A DNA stretch of 64,000 nucleotides, taken from positions 1,167,501-1,231,500 of the forward strand of contig NZ_CP018319.1 in NCBI RefSeq assembly GCF_001952935.1. The letters are read 5' to 3'. The notes below the pieces were generated by a model. The model saw nothing but the letters and a program-made list of their open reading frames with translations, was not told the DNA's origin and ran no database searches. Both the position numbers and the translations under genes were made by a program. Positions 18,075 to 28,200 of the stretch are shown one piece after another (position 1 is the stretch's first letter; each line of letters opens with the position of its first letter). This DNA is from Pseudomonas frederiksbergensis (GTDB taxonomy: Bacteria; Pseudomonadota; Gammaproteobacteria; Pseudomonadales; Pseudomonadaceae).

Positions 18075-18100
18075 GCCAACCTCATCGGGAGGTTGGCTTT
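18075..18100 (+). terminator. Probable intrinsic terminator
   Basis: Perfect 8-bp stem GCCAACCT / AGGTTGGC with a seven-base loop, followed by TTT, directly behind the glutamate-synthase-like gene. The short T run makes it a modest terminator, and read-through into the ABM gene 20 bases on is possible. Confidence 0.6.
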
Positions 18101-18118
18101 ACACCAAGGAAGGACAGC

Positions 18119-18403
18119 ATGCTGAAAGTCATCGCTCAGGATTTCATCAAACCCGAACACATTGAAACCGTTCGCCCGTGGTACGCCGAACTGGTCGAGA
18201 AGACTCGACTGGAGCCCGACTGCATCGCTTACGACCTGTTCGTCGATCAAAAAGACCCCGGGCACTTTATCTTCGTCGAACAATGGCCGAATCAGGCGGC
18301 GCTGGATGCTCATTGCCAGTCTGAGCACTTTCGGCGGCTGGTACCGCAGATCAATGCTTACCAGGCCAGGGATTGCATTGTCGTGTTGATGGATGCGTTC
18401 TGA
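18119..18403 (+). CDS. ABM-domain (antibiotic biosynthesis monooxygenase-like) protein
   Basis: A 94-residue single ferredoxin-like domain of the ABM/YgiN family: MLKVIAQDFIKPEHIE, a helix ending ARTxxEPDCIAYDLF-like (here TRLEPDCIAYDLF), then HFIFVEQWPNQAALDAHCQSEHF. Family members are small dimeric quinol monooxygenases or unknowns; no heme-binding signature is seen. AAGGAAGG lies just upstream of the ATG. It converges with gtrA on the minus strand. Confidence 0.85.
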   Translation: MLKVIAQDFIKPEHIETVRPWYAELVEKTRLEPDCIAYDLFVDQKDPGHFIFVEQWPNQAALDAHCQSEHFRRLVPQINAYQARDCIVVLMDAF

Positions 18404-18458
18404 TGCCTGCCATTACCAGTGAAGAGCCAAAAATTCCGGATCGGCGTCTGAGACGCCT

Positions 18459-18833
18459 TCATGACTCACACCCACGAAACACCACAAACCTGGAAAAGAA
18501 GAACTCGCCGATCAGGTACAACAACCAAGACGATGTCACCGTCACCAAACCATGCACCTGCCACAGATCTGCGATATGTCCGACGCCATAGCTCACGACG
18601 CCCATGACAGCGCTGAACAACAGATAGCCCAGCACCATCGCCTTCCTGTCAAAGGTGTAAAGCGCATGCACATGAAAGGAAAAGGAGACGGCGACGCAAA
18701 ACGCCACAAGGTTGCTGATCGCCTGACTGAGTTCGACGGCGACGGTGAGTACGAAAAAAATCTGCCAATGAATGAGCGCATTGATCACGCCAATGACCAT
18801 GTAGCTACAGAATCCTTTCCATAACGTTTTCAT
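18459..18833 (-). CDS. gtrA: GtrA family membrane protein (second copy)
   Basis: A 124-residue protein with four membrane helices and the GtrA pattern ([48 protein letters not shown]). It closely resembles the 124-residue GtrA at 21431: same length, and shared [17 protein letters not shown] and ALYTF blocks. GtrA proteins are proposed flippases for undecaprenyl-phosphate glucose. The ATG at 18833 follows AGGTGCCGGA; a TTG five codons upstream is less likely. It is separated from the glucosyltransferase by 149 bases containing a copy of the element also found upstream of the other gtrA, so it may have its own promoter. Confidence 0.87.
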   Translation of the reverse strand: MKTLWKGFCSYMVIGVINALIHWQIFFVLTVAVELSQAISNLVAFCVAVSFSFHVHALYTFDRKAMVLGYLLFSAVMGVVSYGVGHIADLWQVHGLVTVTSSWLLYLIGEFFFSRFVVFRGCES

Positions 18834-18897
18834 TCCGGCACCTGCCAATATCCCTGTTTCAGGTGCCTTTCAAACTAAGTGACAACCCTGTAGCGGT

Positions 18898-18944
18898 CTA
18901 CTGACAGTAATAACAGGTAGGTGATCATTTCAGACCAAAGGTCA
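18898..18944 (-). promoter_or_regulatory. Shared upstream element of gtrA, copy 1
   Basis: These 47 bases align without gaps to 21846-21892 with 35 identities. Both contain CTACTGnCAGnAATnACAGGT and the inverted repeat GACCnnnGGTC. It lies about 64 bases upstream of the second gtrA start. A promoter or operator duplicated with the gene is the likely meaning; the bound protein is unknown. Confidence 0.55.
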
Positions 18945-18982
18945 CATCTGACGATATCGTCGCGAACCGTATCCCTCACCTT

Positions 18983-20491
18983 TCACCAGCGCAGCCTCTT
19001 AATCGGCGCGGGCTCTTTCATGACAATAAAACCGTAATCGCCAATCAGATAAATCCGGTAGTACTGGCTCTCCACCAGCGGCGCAAAGTGCTGATAACCC
19101 ACCCGGGTCGCGTTACGTCGCTCCTTCTCTGCAACAACGTTGGTGATCCCCACTTTCGGCAGGTTCTCGGCCAGCATGAAGAAGTCGATGTTCAGCAGAT
19201 AGTGCAACACCGGCATCTGCTTGAACGAGCCCGCCGCCCCCCTCAGCCAGTAATCGGAATAGGTCACTGACATGTAAATGCGCTTGGCCTCGAGCAGCTG
19301 TCGACTCGACGCGATGTCGTGTTGAAGACTCAATAGCGCGCTGGCCGCGAAGGCTTTCTGCACCGTCAGCACGCGCCCGTAGGCGTACGACAGCGAAAGC
19401 ATCGCCAGCAACGGAATCACCAACAACAGCGGCAACCGCTGGTGGATTCGTGCCAGCGCCAGATGGCTCAAATAGAACAACAGCACCAACAGGACCGCGA
19501 AGCCCATCAGGGTCCTGGCGCCTTCATTGAAGTCCCGGAAAAACAGCGCCATACCCGACACCAGTAAGGTCACTGCCGGTAATGCCAGCACGCAGATCAG
19601 GCCGATCAGCATTTTGTTCGCCGGGCGGTCCTGGCGCGCCACGACGTTGAGCCCCAGTCGCACCGCGCCAGCCATGGCACACAGCAACAACCCGGCGAAC
19701 ACCCAGGTAAATCCGCCATGAAACAGCAGCACGACTTTTTCCAGCACCCTGGCGATGTTGACGTGCAGTTGCAGCAACGGCTCCGCGCTCCAGTTCAGCA
19801 GCAGGGTGCGCTTGTGCTGAGTGAACGGATAAGCACTGACGGCGTAAATCAGGCAGCCGAGGAAGGCCTGAGCGATTTTCCAGCCGATCAACCCGCACCA
19901 TTGCGGCCAGGCCAGTTTGTCATTGGCGGCCCTGAGTACTTCCAGGCAACACAACCCGAGAAACACATTGAAACTCACCTGATACAGCCCTATCGCCAAG
20001 GCAACCAGGAAGGACGGCACCAGCCACTGCTGAATGCGCGAGGGGGGACGAAAGGTGGTCGCATAGATGACCGCCACCACGCTCAACGCCATGGCGGGCC
20101 CGTCGTATTGATAAGACAGGTTTTGCAGGAAGAACGGGTTGTACCAGAGCGGTAGCGTTACCAGGCAGCAGGCGATTGTCGGTTGGGGATAGTAATGAAA
20201 CGTCAGGCTGGTCAGTGCCGCGGCCATGGCCAGCGTGGCGATCAACAGCGGCAGCGGAAAGATGTTCGGCGCGGCATCGCTGAACGTCAGCAGGTTGTAG
20301 AGCAACTCGGTGAACAACCGCCCCTGCTCCGCCCAAGCCATACCGGCCGACAACGATCGCCAGTTGTCATCGATATACGGATAGTCCGCAAGGATCAGCG
20401 GCACCACATAGACAAAGGTCGCCAACAGAAAAAACAGCCAGACCTGCCGACGCCCGAGTTCCTTGCTGAAAAAGTCGCTGAACCGGCCCAT
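18983..20491 (-). CDS. Glucosyltransferase-domain membrane protein (GtrC-like)
   Basis: A 502-residue protein with about ten to eleven membrane spans. The N-terminal part (VYVVPLILADYPYIDDNWRSL) has the Asp pair after the first helix that is typical of GT-C type glycosyltransferases such as the Glucos_trans_II group. The C-terminal part is soluble. In gtr clusters the third gene transfers glucose from undecaprenyl-phosphate glucose to the O-antigen repeat in the periplasm, and these third genes are strain-specific. It starts one base after the stop of gtrB and is clearly part of that operon. Confidence 0.82.
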   Translation of the reverse strand: MGRFSDFFSKELGRRQVWLFFLLATFVYVVPLILADYPYIDDNWRSLSAGMAWAEQGRLFTELLYNLLTFSDAAPNIFPLPLLIATLAMAAALTSLTFHYYPQPTIACCLVTLPLWYNPFFLQNLSYQYDGPAMALSVVAVIYATTFRPPSRIQQWLVPSFLVALAIGLYQVSFNVFLGLCCLEVLRAANDKLAWPQWCGLIGWKIAQAFLGCLIYAVSAYPFTQHKRTLLLNWSAEPLLQLHVNIARVLEKVVLLFHGGFTWVFAGLLLCAMAGAVRLGLNVVARQDRPANKMLIGLICVLALPAVTLLVSGMALFFRDFNEGARTLMGFAVLLVLLFYLSHLALARIHQRLPLLLVIPLLAMLSLSYAYGRVLTVQKAFAASALLSLQHDIASSRQLLEAKRIYMSVTYSDYWLRGAAGSFKQMPVLHYLLNIDFFMLAENLPKVGITNVVAEKERRNATRVGYQHFAPLVESQYYRIYLIGDYGFIVMKEPAPIKRLRW

Positions 20492-20492
20492 G

Positions 20493-21434
20493 CTAAATCC
20501 CGAGCCGGTCTTTGCCGCCGACGATGTCTTTCACCACGTAGCGCGGCCGATGCTTGGCTTCGATGTAGATGCGGCCGACGTACTCACCGAGGATGCCAAT
20601 GCCGATCAGTTGCACGCCGCCGAGAAACAGAATCGCGGTCATCAGCGACGGGTAACCGGGGACGCTGTTGCCGAAGAAAATCTTGTCCAGCACCATGTAC
20701 ACCGCGTAGAGCACCGCGAAGATCGAAATACCGCCGCCGACGTAAGTCCATAAGCGCAACGGCACCGTGCTGAACGAAGTCACGCCTTCCAGCGCCAGAT
20801 TCCAGAGCTTCCAGCCATTGAACTTGCTGGTGCCTGCCGCTCGCTCGGCGCGCTCGTATTCCACCACCACGGTGTTGAAGCCGGCCCATGACAGCACGCC
20901 TTTCATGAACAACTGATGCTCCGGAAGCGCGCGAATCACGTCGACCACCTTGCGATCCATCAGCCGAAAATCGCCGACGTTTTCTTCGATGCGGGTGTAA
21001 GCGATCCGGTTCAGCACCCGGTAGAACAGCGAAGCACTGTGGCGTTTCAGGTAACTGTCGGCGGTGCGATCCCGGCGCTTGGCGAGCACCACATCCGCAC
21101 CTTTTTGCCATTGGTCGATCAACCGGGGGATGACGCTGATCGGGTCCTGCAAATCGACATCCATGGGAATCACCGCATCGCCGGTGGCGTATTCCAGGCC
21201 GGCGAACAACGCCGGTTCCTTGCCGAAGTTGCGTGAGAAGTTGATCAGCAATATCTGTTCATCGGCCTGCGCCAAGGCCTTGACCTCCTCGGCCGTGCGG
21301 TCGGAACTGCCATCGTTGATGAACACGATTTCGACCTCGGTCTGGTCAAGCTTCAACTCGCGACGCACGGCCTGATAAAACAGGCTGACCGCCTGTTCTT
21401 CATTGAATACCGGAACGATCAGCGAGACTTTCAT
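20493..21434 (-). CDS. gtrB: Bactoprenol glucosyltransferase
   Basis: A 313-residue GT2 family enzyme: N-terminal glycosyltransferase domain ([49 protein letters not shown] with the DVD metal site, [32 protein letters not shown]) followed by two membrane helices (about 230-300) and [19 protein letters not shown]. GtrB transfers glucose from UDP-glucose to undecaprenyl phosphate on the cytoplasmic face. Its start overlaps the stop of the upstream gtrA by four bases, and the GtrC-like gene starts one base after its stop. Confidence 0.93.
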   Translation of the reverse strand: MKVSLIVPVFNEEQAVSLFYQAVRRELKLDQTEVEIVFINDGSSDRTAEEVKALAQADEQILLINFSRNFGKEPALFAGLEYATGDAVIPMDVDLQDPISVIPRLIDQWQKGADVVLAKRRDRTADSYLKRHSASLFYRVLNRIAYTRIEENVGDFRLMDRKVVDVIRALPEHQLFMKGVLSWAGFNTVVVEYERAERAAGTSKFNGWKLWNLALEGVTSFSTVPLRLWTYVGGGISIFAVLYAVYMVLDKIFFGNSVPGYPSLMTAILFLGGVQLIGIGILGEYVGRIYIEAKHRPRYVVKDIVGGKDRLGI

Positions 21435-21805
21435 GCGTTACGCCTGCGAAAGACCACGTACTTTGAAAACAGAAAGCCCAGCACCAGGCTCAACGCCGAA
21501 AAAATAGCCACCGTCAGCAGGCCATGAAGTCTCCATACGTCACCGGCATGGCCGACGCCCAGACTCAGCGCCCCCATGGCTCCCAAGAATAGAAGATAAC
21601 CGCCGACCGACGCCTTGGCTTCGAAGGTATACAGCGCGTTCATGTAGAAGGAAAACGAGGCGGCAACGCAGAAGGCAGACAGGTTACTGACAGCCTGACT
21701 GAAGCCGGCACCCACGCTCAGCAGGAAAAAAATTTGCCAGTGAATCAGCGTGTTGGCGACCCCGACCACCGTGTAACTGGAGAATCCTTTCCACAAGAGC
21801 CTCAT
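21431..21805 (-). CDS. gtrA: GtrA family flippase-like membrane protein
   Basis: A 124-residue four-helix membrane protein ([52 protein letters not shown]). GtrA is thought to flip undecaprenyl-phosphate glucose to the periplasm for O-antigen modification. It is the first gene of the gtrA-gtrB-glucosyltransferase operon and overlaps gtrB by ATGA. A close paralogue lies at the other end of the cassette. Confidence 0.9.
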   Translation of the reverse strand: MRLLWKGFSSYTVVGVANTLIHWQIFFLLSVGAGFSQAVSNLSAFCVAASFSFYMNALYTFEAKASVGGYLLFLGAMGALSLGVGHAGDVWRLHGLLTVAIFSALSLVLGFLFSKYVVFRRRNA

Positions 21806-21845
21806 GGTGATTCTCCCGTTTCACTTCATAAAACTTTGAACCTCT

Positions 21846-21892
21846 CTACTGTCAGAAATCACAGGTCTGACGACCTTTCAGACCAGCGGTCA
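21846..21892 (-). promoter_or_regulatory. Shared upstream element of gtrA, copy 2
   Basis: Aligns over 47 bases to 18898-18944 with 35 identities, including a conserved GACCnnnGGTC inverted repeat. It lies 40 bases upstream of the gtrA start. No further signal was recognised between 21893 and the OpgC-like start at 22045. Confidence 0.55.
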
Positions 21893-22044
21893 GGGCTTAC
21901 CTCAATGCCAAGAGACATTCCGTAATATCCCCGTTTTGCAATTGCCCGCGAATCACGCCACCCTGCGCGCCGCCTAAGTGCGGCGCGCAATCTTTGGCGC
22001 CTCGGCTTCTCCTTTTCCCGACACCCGTTCACGAGCCTGCCGTC

Positions 22045-23169
22045 ATGACGTTTGAGCGCGATCACCGAATCGACTTTTTTCGCGGCCTGGCACTGATCTT
22101 CATTTTTTGGGATCACGTGCCTCACAACCCCCTTGGCCAAATCACCCTGCGCAATGTCGGTTTCAGCGATGCGGCAGAAATATTCGTGTTTCTCGCCGGC
22201 TACGCGGCCGTTCTGGCCTACGGCAAAATCCTTGCGCGCGATGGTTACCTGATCGCCTGCGTGAAGATTCTGCGGCGCGCCTGGGTGCTCTACGTGGTCC
22301 ATATTTTCCTGCTGGCCATGCTGATGGGCATCGTGTTCTTCGCCAACAGCCATGTGGAGACCCGCGATCTGGTAGAAGAAATGGGCCTGCATCACTTCAT
22401 CACCAACCCCCAGCAAGCGTTGACGGATGAGTTACTGCTGCGCTTCAAGCCGAACCTGATGGACCCGCTGCCGCTGTACATCGTGTTGCTGGCGGGATTG
22501 CCACTGGTCCTGCCGTTGCTGGTGCGCAAGCCGTGGGCGGTCGTCGCCGTGTCATTGGCGGTGTACTTGCTGGCACCGCGGTTTGGCTGGAACCTGGCGG
22601 CCATCAAGGACGGTGTGTGGTACTTCAACCCCGTGACCTGGCAACTGCTGTTTGTCCTCGGCGGCTTTATGGCGATTCACGGGCAGCGGCCACGTGTGCC
22701 CGACAAACAACGGCTGTTGCGCCAGCCGTTGTTTGTCAGCGCGGCGGTGTACGTGGTGGTGGCCGGGGTGATTACTGTCTCCTGGCGCTGGCCGCAAATA
22801 CACGATGCCCTGATGCCGGCGAGCCTGAGCAACTTGTTGTACCCGATCAGCAAGACCGATCTGTCGCCGGTCCGTCTGCTGCACTTCCTGGCGCTGGCCT
22901 ATGTCACCGCAAGGCTCTTGCCCGGCAGTGGCTGGACGCAAAACTGGCTGGCGCAGCAATGCTGCCGCATGGGGCGCTACTCGCTGGAAGTTTTCTGCCT
23001 CGGCGTGCTGTTGGCGCCCTTGGCGGACATGCTCAACGCCCTGACCGACGATGCGTTTGCCATGCAGGTTTTCACCGCATTGGTGGGTGCAGGGGTGATG
23101 GCGTTGCTGGGGGCGTGGCTGGATTTCAATAAACGCCTGAATCGATCAGTGCAAACCGCGACAGCCTGA
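22045..23169 (+). CDS. OpgC-like membrane acyltransferase
   Basis: A 374-residue protein with about ten membrane spans. It opens with DHRIDFFRGLALIFIFWDHVP, the arrangement of the OpgC/acyltransferase-3-like group, in which an Arg and a His near the first helix are conserved. The family adds succinyl or other acyl groups to periplasmic glucans or polysaccharides. The ATG at 22045 is chosen because it places the motif at the N terminus. The gene is isolated, divergent from gtrA, and followed by a strong bidirectional terminator. A role in modifying surface glycans alongside the gtr genes is possible but not shown. Confidence 0.82.
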   Translation: MTFERDHRIDFFRGLALIFIFWDHVPHNPLGQITLRNVGFSDAAEIFVFLAGYAAVLAYGKILARDGYLIACVKILRRAWVLYVVHIFLLAMLMGIVFFANSHVETRDLVEEMGLHHFITNPQQALTDELLLRFKPNLMDPLPLYIVLLAGLPLVLPLLVRKPWAVVAVSLAVYLLAPRFGWNLAAIKDGVWYFNPVTWQLLFVLGGFMAIHGQRPRVPDKQRLLRQPLFVSAAVYVVVAGVITVSWRWPQIHDALMPASLSNLLYPISKTDLSPVRLLHFLALAYVTARLLPGSGWTQNWLAQQCCRMGRYSLEVFCLGVLLAPLADMLNALTDDAFAMQVFTALVGAGVMALLGAWLDFNKRLNRSVQTATA

Positions 23170-23174
23170 AATGC

Positions 23175-23205
23175 AAAAGCCCCGGCCAATGGACCGGGGC
23201 TTTTT
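23175..23205. terminator. Bidirectional intrinsic terminator
   Basis: AAAAGCCCCGG and CCGGGGCTTTTT flank a nine-base loop. The A run on one side and the T run on the other serve the convergent OpgC-like gene and the AAT permease gene. Confidence 0.88.
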
Positions 23206-23223
23206 CATTTCAGGCGTTACACC

Positions 23224-24642
23224 TTACGAAGCCGAACGCACCGCACCCTGCGACACATTGGTCGGTTGCAGCTTGAACACGTAGAACAACACCGTCAGCA
23301 GCACCAGGAACGCCGGGCCCACATACAGCGCCACGCGAGTGTCCGGGAAGTACGCCATCAGGCCGACCACCAGCACCAGAAACGCCAGCGCCAAGTACGA
23401 GCTGACCGGGTACAGCCACATCTTGTATTTCAGGCCGGCACGTTCGCTGGCGCTCAGGCCTTGGCGGAACTTGAGCTGGGCCAGCAGGATCATCACCCAG
23501 GTCCAGATCGCGCCGAAGGTGGCAATCGCGGTGACCCAGACGAAGACTTTCTCCGGGACCATGTAGTTGAGCAGCACACCCAGCAACAGCACGAAAATCG
23601 ACAACAGCAACGCGCGACGGGGCACGCCATTGCTCGAAGTCTGGGCAAAGCCGGCCGGGGCCTGACCGTTCTGCGCCAGGCTGTAGAGCATGCGCCCGGT
23701 GCTGAAGATACCGCCGTTGCACGACGACAGTGCCGCGGTGATCACGACGAAGTTGATAATGCCGGCGGCGGTCTTGATACCCAGGCGCTCGAAGGTCATC
23801 ACGAACGGACTGCCCTGGGTGCCGATTTCGTTCCATGGGTAGATCGACAGGATCACGAACAGCGCGCCGACGTAGAACAGCAGAATCCGCCAGAACACCG
23901 AGCCGATCGCATTGGGAATGGTCTTCTGCGGGTTCTTCGCTTCACCGGCAGTCAGGCCGATCATCTCGACGCCGAGGTAGGCGAACATCACCATTTGCAG
24001 GGACATCAACACGCCTTGCACACCGTTGGGCATGAAGCCGCCGTGGGCCCAGAGATTGGAAATCCCCAGCGCCACACCGTCGTTGCCGAAACCGAATGCG
24101 ATCACGCCGACACCGCCGATCACCATCGCAATGATGGTGACGATCTTGATCAGGGCGAACCAGAACTCGAACTCACCGAAGGCTTTCACTGCGATCAGGT
24201 TGATCGAGCCCATGCTGATCAACGCGGCAAGTGCCCAGATCCAGCGCGGCACGTCGGGGAACCAGACGCCCATGTACACCGCCACCGCGGTGATTTCCGC
24301 AACGCAGGTCACCAGCCACAGGAACCAGTAGTTCCAACCGGTCAGGAAGCCCGCCAATGGGCCGAGGTAGTCTTGAGCGTAGCGGCTGAAGGAGCCGGCG
24401 ACCGGGTTGTGCACCGCCATCTCGCCGAGGGCGCGCATGATCACCAGGATCGCCAGACCGCCGATGATGTAGGACAGCATGATTGCCGGGCCAGCCATCT
24501 CGATGGCCTTGGCCGAACCGAGGAACAGACCGACACCGATACAGGCACCGAGCGCCATCAACCGAATATGCCGTTCGCCGAGTTCGCGTTTGAGCGGACC
24601 GCCTTGAGCGGTCTCGCCATTGGGCAGGTGATTGCCTGGCAT
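23224..24642 (-). CDS. AAT-family amino acid permease (ProY/CycA-like)
   Basis: A 472-residue transporter with twelve spans. LKRELGERHIRLMALGACIGVGLFLGSAKAIEMAGPA is the N-terminal signature of the amino acid transporter (AAT) family. It is followed by MRALGEMAVHNPVAGSFSRYAQDYLGPLAGFLTGWNYWF and LGVEMIGLTAGEAKNPQKTIPNAI. The sequence looks most like the proline/histidine (ProY) group, but aromatic or D-amino acid transporters are close, so the substrate is left open. It is monocistronic between the terminator at 23.2 kb and a 560-base gap. Confidence 0.87.
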   Translation of the reverse strand: MPGNHLPNGETAQGGPLKRELGERHIRLMALGACIGVGLFLGSAKAIEMAGPAIMLSYIIGGLAILVIMRALGEMAVHNPVAGSFSRYAQDYLGPLAGFLTGWNYWFLWLVTCVAEITAVAVYMGVWFPDVPRWIWALAALISMGSINLIAVKAFGEFEFWFALIKIVTIIAMVIGGVGVIAFGFGNDGVALGISNLWAHGGFMPNGVQGVLMSLQMVMFAYLGVEMIGLTAGEAKNPQKTIPNAIGSVFWRILLFYVGALFVILSIYPWNEIGTQGSPFVMTFERLGIKTAAGIINFVVITAALSSCNGGIFSTGRMLYSLAQNGQAPAGFAQTSSNGVPRRALLLSIFVLLLGVLLNYMVPEKVFVWVTAIATFGAIWTWVMILLAQLKFRQGLSASERAGLKYKMWLYPVSSYLALAFLVLVVGLMAYFPDTRVALYVGPAFLVLLTVLFYVFKLQPTNVSQGAVRSAS

Positions 24643-25206
24643 AGGAGTACAACCTCATCTTGTTATTGGATATGACCACCGAGTGTCGAAGCGCTGACCG
24701 GTAAGCCAATGCTTTTCTGAAACCGGGCCTGCTTTGTGGGCAAACCCGTCTTGCAGGACAAAACCGGCAAGATCAGCGGGGCGTGCAGTATAAAAAGCTT
24801 CTGACAGGGTTTTTCACTCTATAAACCACAACATTCAGCGAGAACTCTCGGGAAAAGTGCGGTTTACGGAGTGGCATTAACTGGCTTACGTAGGATTATT
24901 CGCCAATGAAACGGCGCGGAGTATTGCACGGTAATGGTGCGTCGTCATGCCCCTACCTGCGTAGAAGTTACCGTCTGATGGCTCTAGTTCAGGCGTTTCA
25001 GACTCCCCACCGCGCATGGTGAGGGGGCTCTTGTGGTGAGGGGCTTTGTGGCGAGGGGGCTTGCCCCCTCGCCACAGCAAGCCCCCTCGCCACAAAAGCC
25101 CCCTCACCACAGGGAATGATGGGAAATCGATACTTGTGCATTCACAATTTTTTCACCAAGGCCAACCACCGTCTAAGCTTCAGACAAGTCCTCTCAATCT
25201 GCGTGA
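24643..25206. other. Intergenic region between permease and penicillin-binding protein
   Basis: This 564-base gap separates two divergent genes. The part nearest the permease is AT-rich (GTATAAAAAGC, TCTATAAACC) and probably holds its promoter. The right half contains the nested repeat at 25018-25113. No further gene was seen. Confidence 0.6.
25018..25113. repeat. Nested REP-type inverted repeats, GTGGCGAGGGGGCTTG family
   Basis: TTTGTGGCGAGGGGGCTTG is followed at once by its inverse CCCCCTCGCCACAG, then a further CAAGCCCCCTCGCCACAAAA and an outer decayed pair (GGTGAGGGGGCTCTTGTGG / AGCCCCCTCACCACAGGG). This is more complex than the simple two-arm elements elsewhere and suggests repeated insertion at one site. 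Confidence 0.8.
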
Positions 25207-28200
25207 ATGGATCAGTCGACTATGGGCGTTTTGTGGCAAACCGATTCGAGTAAAAATGTGGTTCAGACTGGACGTATGGACGAAACGCCTTTACCTGAAA
25301 AATCCCGAAGCAGTCGCACCAGGCACGGCTGGGGTGCGTTTTGGTTGTTGTTGCTGATTATCCTGATTGTCCTGGGGCTGGCCGCAGCCAAGGAAATGCG
25401 CACGTCGAAGTTTCAATCCCGGGAACTGAGCCAATACGCCGCCACTTTGAGCTACGAGCTCAAACCCGGTCCCAGCGATGCCATTCGCTATCCTGGTGCC
25501 GGCCCTTTCGACCTGCGCCTGGGCTACAGCTCTCTGGATGAATTCCTGTCGCGTCTGATCAAGCGTGACTACGTTGTGGCAGCCCAAACCCGGTTTTCAC
25601 AAAAACTGATGGACTACACCGACAAGGGCTTTTTCGTGCCCTACCCGGAAAAAATCCAGGCGGGATTGTCGATCACCGATTGCCGCGCGGCCCCCCTTTA
25701 CCAGTACAAATACCCACAACAACTGTATTCAAGCTTTGCGGCGATCCCCCCGGTGGTGGTCAACAGTTTGCTGTTCATCGAAAACCGCTTTCTGCTCGAT
25801 CCCCGTCAGCCCCGGGCCAACCCTGCCGTGGATTGGCCGCGGTTCGGCATGGCAGCGTGGTCCCAGGTTGCCAAGTTGATGCACCTGCCGGGCCAGTCGG
25901 CGGGCGGCAGTACCCTGGCGACGCAACTTGAAAAGTACCGGCATTCACCCGATGGCCTGACCGTGTCGGGCGCGGAAAAAATCCGTCAGATGATTTCTGC
26001 CAGCGTGCGCGCCTATCAGGCCGGGCCGGAGACCCTCGAAGCCCGGCAGAATGTGATTCGCGATTACCTCAACAGCGTGCCTCTGTCGGCGGTACCCGGC
26101 CACGGTGAAGTGCATGGCATGGCCGAAGGTTTGCGTGTCTGGTACGGCGCCGACTTCAACCAGGCCAACGAGCGGCTGGCCAGCAAGGAGACCGATGCGA
26201 AGAGCATGTCGGAAAAAGGTCTGGCCCTGCGGGAGATGCTGTCTTTGATGATTGCCCAGCGCCGCCCTTCCCACTACCTGACCAAGGGGCGCGAGGAACT
26301 GGCCAGCCTCACCGACAGCCACCTTCGCCTGCTGGCTCAGAATGGCGTGATCGATGCCCCACTTGCGGCGGCGGCATTGACCAGCAAAGTGACCTATCGC
26401 GACTGGCAGACACAACCCACCATTCAGCCAATCGAAACCAACAAGGGCATCAGCGTGGCACGCAGTCGTCTGGGCGGGTTGCTCAACCGTCCACTGTACG
26501 ACCTCGATCGCCTTGATCTTTCCGCCACCAGCACCCTGCAAGGCGAGTTGCAAGCCCAGGCCACCGAGTACCTCAAGCATCTGGCCGACCCTGAGTTTGC
26601 GGCGCAGATCGGCTTGATGGGCGAACGCCTGCTGACCCCCACCAGTACCGCCCAGGTGCGCTACAGCTTCACGCTGTTCGAACTGACCCCGGATGGTTCG
26701 CGGGTGCGGGTGCAGACCGACAGCACCGACCAGCCGTTCGATATCAATGAAGGCAGCAAGCTGGAACTGGGCTCCACCGCCAAGATGCGTGTGCTGACCA
26801 CCTATTTGCAGATCATCGCCGAGCTGCACGAAAAATACGCAACGATGACCGTCCCGGAACTGAAGAAGGTCGACGTCCCCGATCAGGACCGCCTGAGTCG
26901 CTGGGCCGTCGATTACCTGATCCAGACCAAGGACCGCAATTTGCCAGGCATGCTCGGCGCAGCACTGGATCGCAAATACTCGGCCAGCCCCGGTGAAGCT
27001 TTTTTCACCGGTGGCGGGCTGCACACATTCGTTAACTTTCGCAAAGAAGACAACGGCCGCCTCCCGACCCTGCGCGATGCCCTGCGCGAGTCGATCAACC
27101 TGCCATTCATTCGGCTGATGCGTGACCTGGTGCGCTACACCACGTATTCCGGCCCCAATAGCAGCGCCGAATTGCTCAAGGACGATCGCGACCCTCGGCG
27201 TCAGGAATACCTGGCTTCGTTTGCCGACCGCGAAGGCACGTCGTTCCTGCTGAAGTTCTGGAAGAAATACAAGAACAAGGACACCCAGGCGCGGCTCGAG
27301 ACCTTCCTCGACGGCATGCGCCCGACCCCGATCCGCATGGCCGCGGTGCATCGGTATCTGTTGCCACAGGCCAGTCAGGAAAGCTTCAACATGTTCGTGC
27401 GCTCGCACCTCAAAGGCGCCAAGCTCACCGAAAAACTGACCGACGAACGTCTTCAGCGGCTTTACGAAAGCTACGGCCCTGGCGCCTATGATTTGCCGGA
27501 CCAAGGCTTCATCGCCAAGGTTCACCCGCTCGATTTGTGGTTGATCGGTTACCTGCTGAACAACCCCGACGCCAAGTTCAGCCAGATCGTCAAAGCCAGC
27601 CAGTTCGAGCGTCAGGAAGTCTACAGCTGGCTGTTCAAAAGCCGCCACAAGGGTGCGCGCGACAGCCGCATTCGCACCATGCTGGAGATCGAAGCGTTTC
27701 TCGACATTCACCAGCGCTGGCAGAAAGTCGGCTATCCGTTCGATCATCTGGTGCCATCGCTGGCCACCGCCATCGGCAGCTCCGGCGATCGTCCGGCAGC
27801 CTTGGCGGAGCTGATCGGCACCATCCTCAACGATGGCGTGCGCATGCCCACGCTGCGCATCGACAGCCTGCATTTTGCAGCGAACACACCGTACGAAACC
27901 AAACTGATCAATGACCCGGATGTCGGTAAACGGGTGATGCCTTCCGAGGTGGCCGCAGCCATGCGCGAAGCGTTGTCGCAGGTGGTGGATGCCGGCACAG
28001 CCAAACGCATCTCCGGCAGTTTCATAACGCCTGATGGCAAACCGTTGGGCATGGGCGGCAAAACCGGTACGGGAGATAACCGCATCGAGGCCTTCGGTTC
28101 GGGGGGGCGAATTCTGAGTTCGAAATCCATTAACCGCACCGCGACCTTCGTGTTCTACATCGGCGATCGTCACTTCGGCACAATGACCGCGTTTGTGCCC

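Noticed and set aside
18898..18944. Dam/OxyR-type phase-variation switch for the gtr genes
   Set aside because: Only one GATC lies in one of the two elements (18923-18926) and none in the other, so the paired GATC arrangement of Salmonella gtr promoters is absent.
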